Positions 57,989-64,000 of a stretch of DNA of 64,000 bases are shown here, piece after piece. Position 1 is the stretch's first letter. Each line of letters begins with the position of its first letter. The notes beneath the pieces were generated by a model. It was not told the DNA's origin. It saw nothing but the letters and a program-made list of their open reading frames with translations, and did not search any database. The stretch lies in NCBI GenBank assembly GCA_017311315.1, contig CM029669.1:6547055-6611054 (forward strand), written 5' to 3'. The translations under genes were made by a program, and so were the position numbers. Source of the DNA: Dendrocalamus latiflorus (lineage: Eukaryota > Streptophyta > Magnoliopsida > Poales > Poaceae).

Positions 57989-59127
57989 GAAGAAGAGATG
58001 ATGTTCTTAGTCAATGCTGGAATGTAATAACAATTATTTAATTCCAAAACTAATCCTGAAGGTAATGACAAGTGATAAGTGCCGACAGCCAGTACAGTAA
58101 CCTTTGCTCCATTGCCGACACGCACGTCTAACTCGTCTCTCGCAAAACTTCTAGTCCTTCTTAGACCCTGTAACGATTTGCAAGTATGAATCATCGATCC
58201 GGTATCAAATACCCAAGATTCACCAGAAGAAATTGCAAGATTAATTTCTATAACATTCATACCTGAAGCAGAAGTCTCGCTTCCCTTCTTCTTTTTCAGA
58301 TCCTCCAAGTATTTCTTACAAATCCTAGACCAATGCCCCTTGACATGGCAGTGGTAGCATTCATCATCAGGAGAAGGGCCAGATTTGACCTTCCCATTTG
58401 GCTTTGGCTTAGAGCTAGGGTGCTCATTAGGAACCTTTTCTTTGCCTTTGGCTTTGGGCGTCCAACGCTTCCTCTTTTTATTCTCCTTCTGAATCATCAT
58501 CACATGATTGGTGTTTTTCTTAATGCTTTTCTCTGCTGTCTTAAGCATCCCATGCAATTCAGTCAATGATTTCTCCATGCTATTCATATGAAAGTTCATA
58601 ATGAACTGCTCACAGCTCGGAGGGAGAGATTGGAGAACAACATCCGTAGCCAGATCAGGATTAAGGGGAGAACCAAGCTTCTCTAAGCTCTCAATGTAAC
58701 CAATCATCTTGATCACATGAGGACTGACTGGACTACTTTCCGCTAGCTTGCATGCAAACAAGGACTTTGAAATGTTAAACCTCTCGGTCCTAGCTTGGTT
58801 CTCAAACATGTCACGTAGTCCTTCAATCATAGTGTGAGCATCTGCATTCTCATAATGCTTCTGAAGCTCAGAGGACATGGTAGCAAGCATGAGACAGCTA
58901 ACGTTGAGTGAATCATTGCAGTGCTTCTCATAAGCTTTGCAGGTGGCAACATTTGCACCCTCAGGGAGTTCATCGGGGTAGGGTTGCTCAAGAATGTATT
59001 CCCTTTTTTCTTGTCTGAGAACAATTTTCAGGTTGCGGTACCAATCAACAAAATTCGTTCCATTAAGTTTTTCTTTCTCAAGAACAGATCGCAAGTTAAA
59101 ACCGGAATTGTTACTAGAAGCAGCCAT
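57979..59127 (-). pseudogene. Copia gag and protease
   Basis: A 382-codon open frame starting at ATG 59127. The N-terminal gag reads LNGTNFVDWYRNLKIVLRQ, then a UBN2-type capsid region (FNISKSLFACKLAE, VLQSLPPSCEQFIMNF). A basic stretch precedes the CX2CX4HX4C zinc knuckle CYHCHVKGHWSRIC. The aspartic protease site is WVFDTGSMIHTC, with DTG intact. It ends by frameshift just before the integrase frame. This is the longest undamaged gag in the window. Confidence 0.93.
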
Positions 59128-60560
59128 GATCTACAATAGAAAATAAACAAGCAAAGTTCAGCACTATGTTCATGTTTGATCTTCCATTAAACAATTTAAC
59201 AAAAGACACTCTCACTATATGTTTTGTAATCGTCTTCCCTCTAACGACATATAGTGGTCAAGATCCATGTTCATCTAAGTTCTAGTGAGCTTTGGCATCA
59301 CCGCTAGAAACCTGTGACGTAGGTAAGCAACGCTTGCTAATCACATCTTATGTGACTCTTATTTGTTGGGTGGCATCCAATGCCCCGGCTCCCAACACAA
59401 TGCCCCAAGGCCCAAATCCAATTTGATAGCCTTGTCAAGTAAACCAACACTATGCATGTAGATGTCCGACATCCACCATATTAGATCAAGATAGTTGATG
59501 GTACTCTTCTTTGGCAGACCTACCAAACAATGATCGTAATTCTTATAGGCGCAACAATTGGAAGGGCATCAAATAAATTCTTAATTTTTCTGAGGGAAGC
59601 TATTCTGTCATGAAAAATACATCCTCTACAGGTATGGCATGAAAGAATAGTATGACAGGAAATAAACATCACATGCATATAATCACATTATACTATGAAT
59701 GGTATGGCCTTTTGAATTGTAGTGGTCACCATCGCCATGGTTCCACGGTGATGTCCTTCGCCACATTTTCTGTCCTCTTTGTCATCATGCTTGAAGCCAC
59801 TAGATGGTAAAGAACTAAACTATTACAACTAATAGCTAGCAAATGAATTACATGAGGAGCGCAAGCATCACAAGTCGACACGCAAGTCATTATACAATTA
59901 AAGAACAGCCTCAACCCAGCTGTGATTGATACGACACATAGGCCGCCAAAACACACATGCATCACATATACATCTATGCCATACCATTCACATCATTCCC
60001 TGCAAAAACAAGTTAAGCGTAGAACGCATTCTACCGCCCTGACATGAATGTGTTTGTATAACAATCTATGTGTGTACGCAACGGCGGTCCCACCCTGACA
60101 CGGAATTACATAGATCACATCTATGAAATCGCTATGAAAATCTCATCGGGCCGATCAAATCAACCCAAATCTGAGCCATTCAAAATGCCTCAATTTTCAT
60201 TAGATCAATCACATTGATCATCGCGTATACTTGAGGAGACCGCAACACGAGACCTCGATCTGTTGGTTCGATCTACTGATTGTGCGCGCAGTTAGCCCCG
60301 ATGGTGATTCCAGCCGGTAGGGGCAAGTCACGCGTACATCAAAGAAGGAGCACGAACTAATCTTTTTGGCCACATGATGCTATCAACTCATACCTATTTC
60401 AACCCCTTATGACCGATTGATCTAATCAACCCGTGCACCGAAAGATCCATCACATGAACATAGCATAAGAACAGTAATAGATCGCATCTACTACAAACAA
60501 CATATCATCTACAAGCGCATGATCCAGACCACATACTACGCAGCTTCGCTCTGATACCAC

Positions 60561-61108
60561 TGAAGGAGAACGGGTAGGCTACGCTAGCTACAACATTTGA
60601 TTTTCTACCAGGTTTAACCAGAAAACATGCGTATAAGGGAGTCATGGATAGTTACCACTAGATGCGCTACGCAGCGGAAGAAGAGTTGGAGCAGCCCGGT
60701 CCAACGTAGATGCACGCTGATGAAGAAGAAGCAGTCGATCGTTTCACGAACTGAATGTCTCCTCCTCACGTCCTAGCAATAGCCTTGTGCTTCTCACCGA
60801 TTAGCACAGCAGCAACAGCAGCGGCGCCTCCACGGAGTCCACACGTTCGGGATGGAACGCCGTGCGCTGGTGTGCTAGCACCGTACGCCCGGCTAGGGTT
60901 TCGGGATACGGCCGAGGGGAGGTGGCGGCCAGGGTCTTCAGCACAGTAGTATATCATACCTGCAGCCCCGCCTTCATATATTTATAGAGCATGCTAATGG
61001 GATTCCACGTTGTATGCCCATTAGAACCCTAATCCCATATGGATCAATATCCCTTTTGGCCTATAAAACAAAATTGTTTATGATTGCCTCTTGGGCACAT
61101 CACTAACA
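60561..61108 (-). repeat. 5' LTR of the Copia element
   Basis: 548 bp, bounded by the primer-binding site on one side and the CCTCC target duplication on the other. A TATATTTATAGAG box (60976-60988) corresponds to that in the 3' LTR. Confidence 0.95.
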
Positions 61109-61142
61109 CCTCCTAGGCTGTGTATGAAGCGGAAGTATATTT

Positions 61143-64000
61143 TGATGTAGGGCTGAAGCAACCTGGGAATGATATTGATATGTATCTAGCACCATTGGTG
61201 AAAGATCTTGCGATACTGTGGAACGAAGAGGTACATGTAAGGGATGCGGACAATGAGAGAACTTCACTTTGTGCACCATGTTGTTCTGCACAATTAATGA
61301 TTTTCCTGCCCTTGGTAACCTGTCAGGGTTGAGTACTGTTGGACTGATGTTGGCGACAGAGGGGGTGTGAATGTCGATTCTTTAAAAACTAACCCCTCAA
61401 AAGTACTCGAAATGAGACTCCTCTTCTATAGCTATGGAAGCTATGAAAAGAAAGGAAGACAAGCTCTCTGGAAAAACCACAACAAGCAAAACATAGAAGG
61501 GCAGTAAACACCCCAAAAGAAAACAAGAGGCAACACCAAGTGCACAGGAGGCCGGTCAGACCGCTGTGCCAAGGCCGGTCAGACCGCCGGCTCAAGGCTG
61601 GTCTGACCGCTGGCCGGTCTGACTGTTGGGACATCTCCGGTCTGACCGCCATAGACGTAGCGGTCTGACCGCCATGGTGCGGCCAATCTGACCGCCATGC
61701 AACCTACGGTCTGACCGCTCCCCTGGTTCCAGTAGCCCGAGAGCAGATAGAAAATTCTGAACTTTGGCAAAAGCATCAGATCTTCCAAAACCAAGGAAAT
61801 GAGGGTATTGCTCCCAAACTTTTTGGCCGAAAGCAACACTAGTACGTACTAAATATGATAAGGACCTTGGAGAACAAAGAAATCACACCAAGAAACAAGA
61901 ATTTCAGATTTGGGTAAAAATCTGAAATCTTGTAAGAACGGAGTCAAAACCCAAATTACTCCCTAACCTTTGATCCTTTGGCCATGAAACTTTAGAGGAT
62001 AGCTAATTAATAGCCTCTGGACTTAACATGCCAAGTTTCAAGCCATCTCAAGAAGGGAAACACAGTTTGCACCAAAACCCTAGAAATGCAAACCACAAAC
62101 ATAGAAACTGAGAAATGAGAATCTTTGATTCGTTTGATTTGCTCTTGGGAAAACTCGATCAAATGATCTTGAGGCAACATCCCAACCTAGAGCAACCCAT
62201 TTTGGCACTCCCCAGCAACAAACAAAAGAAATTAAGGAACTCAAAAATCATTAAAAGAGAGCATCAAAGAACAGAAAAAACAGAGAGCTCAAAGCTGAAA
62301 CAAACACCATCTTATATTGATAAAGAGGAGAGGAGATACATGATTGATACAAGAGGAATGATTACTAGACTCTCAATCCATCTCCCACCTCTCCCAACTC
62401 AAGAACACAAGCTCTCTACATACTTCTTGGAGAGGAGACCAACGTACAGACACAAAGCACTTGGGAGACAATAACCTGTTGCCCTCAACCACTAAAGAGC
62501 AAAGCTAAAACCAACTCCCAAAGCCTCTTTTGACTCAATAAAACCCTAACTCTCTCTCAAAGCCATGAGGAGGCATGCAGCCCCTCACATCTATTTATAG
62601 CCCTTGGCTAACGGGTTTCCAACTCGTTACGCCCGCTAAACCCGAACGGAGCCCGCTCCCGCTTTTGCAGCCTCGCGAAAGTACCATTTCGCCCCTCCTA
62701 CACCTTCCGGGAAGCTTCCGCGCTCCTTGTCATCCAAGCCTCGCAACCACCTCGAGTCTCCGCCGTCTTCAACACATCTCGACCGTTCTGACCTTGACAC
62801 CGCCCGTGTCTAGTCCGGTCACCTCGTGTCTCGCCACGACTCCGCCTCGACGTCCTGCAGCCAACACAGACAAGAAACACATCAAATACCACCGCTCGAT
62901 ACATGAAAGCATAATGGCATTAATGAAATAGCCCAAACCTGACAAATCGACATAATATGCAATCTAAACCCTTTGACCAGGTTTGACCAAGTCCGACCGA
63001 GTCCATTGCACCACGCAACGACATGGACCAAACCAACCAAATCAAACTCGACTTCCCTAATCCAATGTCAATTACTCACCACACACATGGGATGACCTCC
63101 ACATGGTCTCTCAAGTACAAAAGGAGCCAAAGGCTGTCCATACTATTTAGATTATATCGAGAGTGTATGGTTGAACAACTCATACAAAACTGTGTACATG
63201 CATCATCGTAGATTCCTTTCAATGTACCACCCATACCGCAAGATGAAGAAACAATTTGACAAAAAAAAGAGAATGACTTAGTACGAAGGCTTTTTAGTAG
63301 GAAAGAGGTCTATGATATGGTCAAGGATATCGACGTTGTGCTTGGAAGGGGACGCAAATTGAGGATTGTCGGAAGAACATGTGGAATAAGATATCAATAT
63401 TTTGGGACTTTCATTATTGGGAGCATTTAGAAGTTTGTAATTGCAACGATGTCATGTACGTAGAGAAGAATGTATGTGATAGTTTGATTGGTCTCTTGTT
63501 GAACATTCCTGACAAAATAAAGGATGGTGTCAACGCAAGGCGTGACTTGGTCGCTATGAACATCAAGAACGAGTTAGCATCGATAGAGACTGATAAAGGA
63601 CGTATGTACCTTCCCCCAGCTTGCTACACTCTGTATAAGTCCAAAAGAACTCAACTGTGCCAGTGCTCGCATGGTGTGAAAGTTCCGTCCGGTCACTCCA
63701 CCAGTATGAAGAAACTTGTTTCCATGGAACATTTGAAATTAATTGGCATGAAGTCTCATGATGTCATGTGTGAATAACACAAATGCTACCTATTTCAATT
63801 AGAAGTATTTTGCCAAACAAGGTTCGAGTGACAATCATAAGGCTATGTTATTTCTTTAATGCAATTGCTCAGAAGGTCATCAATCTCGATGGACTAGATG
63901 CTCTGCAGACCGAGGTGGTGATGACTCTATGTCATCTAGAGATGTATTTCCCTCCATTATTTTTTTGATATCATGGTCCATCTCATTGTCCACCTTGTGA
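61143..64000 (+). repeat. Right copy of the long exact direct repeat
   Basis: Partner of 1-2858 at a constant distance of 61,142 bp. The nested solo LTR here spans 61337-63113 with AGTAC at 61332-61336 and 63114-63118. Confidence 0.97.
61337..63113 (-). mobile_element. Second copy of solo LTR 1
   Basis: The same as 195-1971 in sequence, orientation and 5-bp target duplication, as expected if it is the same locus or a very recent duplicate, and not an independent insertion. Confidence 0.92.

Larger units (their letters stand above)
53677..61108 (-). mobile_element. Complete Ty1/Copia retrotransposon (7,432 bp)
   Basis: Two 548-bp LTRs (53677-54224 and 60561-61108) have TG...CA ends and a perfect 5-bp target duplication CCTCC (53672-53676 and 61109-61113). 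On the minus strand the 5' LTR is followed after one base by TGGTATCAGAGC (60548-60559), the initiator-tRNA primer-binding site. A purine tract GCAAGTGGGAGAT precedes the 3' LTR (54225-54237). gag and pol are present in order but broken. By eye the LTRs differ at about 28 of 548 positions (about 5%). It lies inside the CACTA1 transposase gene. Confidence 0.96.
51803..64000 (+). mobile_element. CACTA1 (En/Spm), 5' part
   Basis: It opens with CACTACTACAAAAGAGG, preceded by AGT (51800-51802). It holds a 5' subterminal palindrome array, the 5' part of a TNP2-like pseudogene, a complete Copia element (53677-61108), the continuation of TNP2, and the second copy of solo LTR 1. It leaves the window still inside TNP2. 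Its continuation is the same sequence as the left end of the window, whose CACTA end is also followed by AGT. Confidence 0.9.
61114..64000 (+). pseudogene. TNP2-like CACTA transposase, continuation after the Copia element
   Basis: It resumes directly after the CCTCC duplication with RLCMKRKYI, then, in another frame, LKQPGNDIDMYLAPLVKDL. The remainder (61143-64000) is the same as 1-2858, including the solo LTR at 61337-63113 and the block with DVMYVEKNVCDSLIG at 63379-63777. It runs off the window. Confidence 0.9.

Noticed and set aside
1..64000. The edge repeats as LTRs of one giant retroelement or as attachment-site repeats
   Set aside because: The repeat starts and ends inside a transposase pseudogene and contains a nested solo LTR with its own duplication. 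It has no TG...CA ends, and the window edges, not biology, set its visible limits.

Overview
This is plant nuclear DNA, almost certainly from a grass (Poaceae). The evidence is a spliced LOB-domain gene with the GC-rich exon style of grasses, a Tourist-type MITE with a TTA target duplication, nested CACTA, Copia, Gypsy and hAT elements, and two Helitrons carrying pieces of plant genes. A run of 100 Ns (50604-50703) marks a draft-assembly gap. I see one credible intact cellular gene, an LBD18-type transcription factor on the minus strand (16441-17942). Nearly everything else is transposable-element sequence, mostly decayed.

Layout. 1-8558 is the 3' part of a CACTA (En/Spm) element, CACTA1: a TNP2-like transposase pseudogene split by a solo LTR (195-1971), then an internal palindrome array with a TATA box, then a second pseudogene (plant En/Spm transposase domain plus a Ulp1-like domain), then the 3' subterminal palindromes and a TAGTAGTG end. 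9218-11023 is a second solo LTR of the same family in the opposite orientation. 12229-15863 is a Helitron (H1) packed with minisatellites and carrying one exon of UFC1. 16441-17942 is LBD18. 18-23.6 kb is TE-poor intergenic DNA with a MITE, an inverted-repeat element and two old local duplications. 23.7-34.3 kb is degenerate Ty3/Gypsy sequence. 34.7-39.4 kb is a degenerate Ty1/Copia element on the minus strand. 39.5-40.9 kb is a tiny gag-only LTR element. 42010-48769 is a second CACTA (CACTA2) with exact TSDs; a Helitron (H2, 44179-48106) carrying an auxin-response-factor fragment sits inside an ORF of CACTA2. 49.2-50.2 kb is a third, truncated TNP2 copy cut by a hAT end that runs into the assembly gap. 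51803-64000 is the 5' part of CACTA1, interrupted by a complete 7.4-kb Copia retrotransposon (53677-61108).

The most important structural observation is that bases 1-2858 reappear without any difference I could find at 61143-64000. The CACTA 5' end at 51803 and the CACTA 3' end at 8558 are flanked by the same 3-bp target duplication (AGT). The right edge of the window therefore continues into the left edge. Either there is a very young tandem duplication with a 61,142-bp period, or the contigs on either side of the N gap are in the wrong order and overlap.

Biologically, the window shows stacked insertions (Copia and a solo LTR in CACTA1; Helitron in CACTA2; hAT in a CACTA remnant), gene-fragment capture by one Helitron family, and a CACTA family whose hairpin-forming subterminal motif is reused as an internal array immediately upstream of a second promoter.
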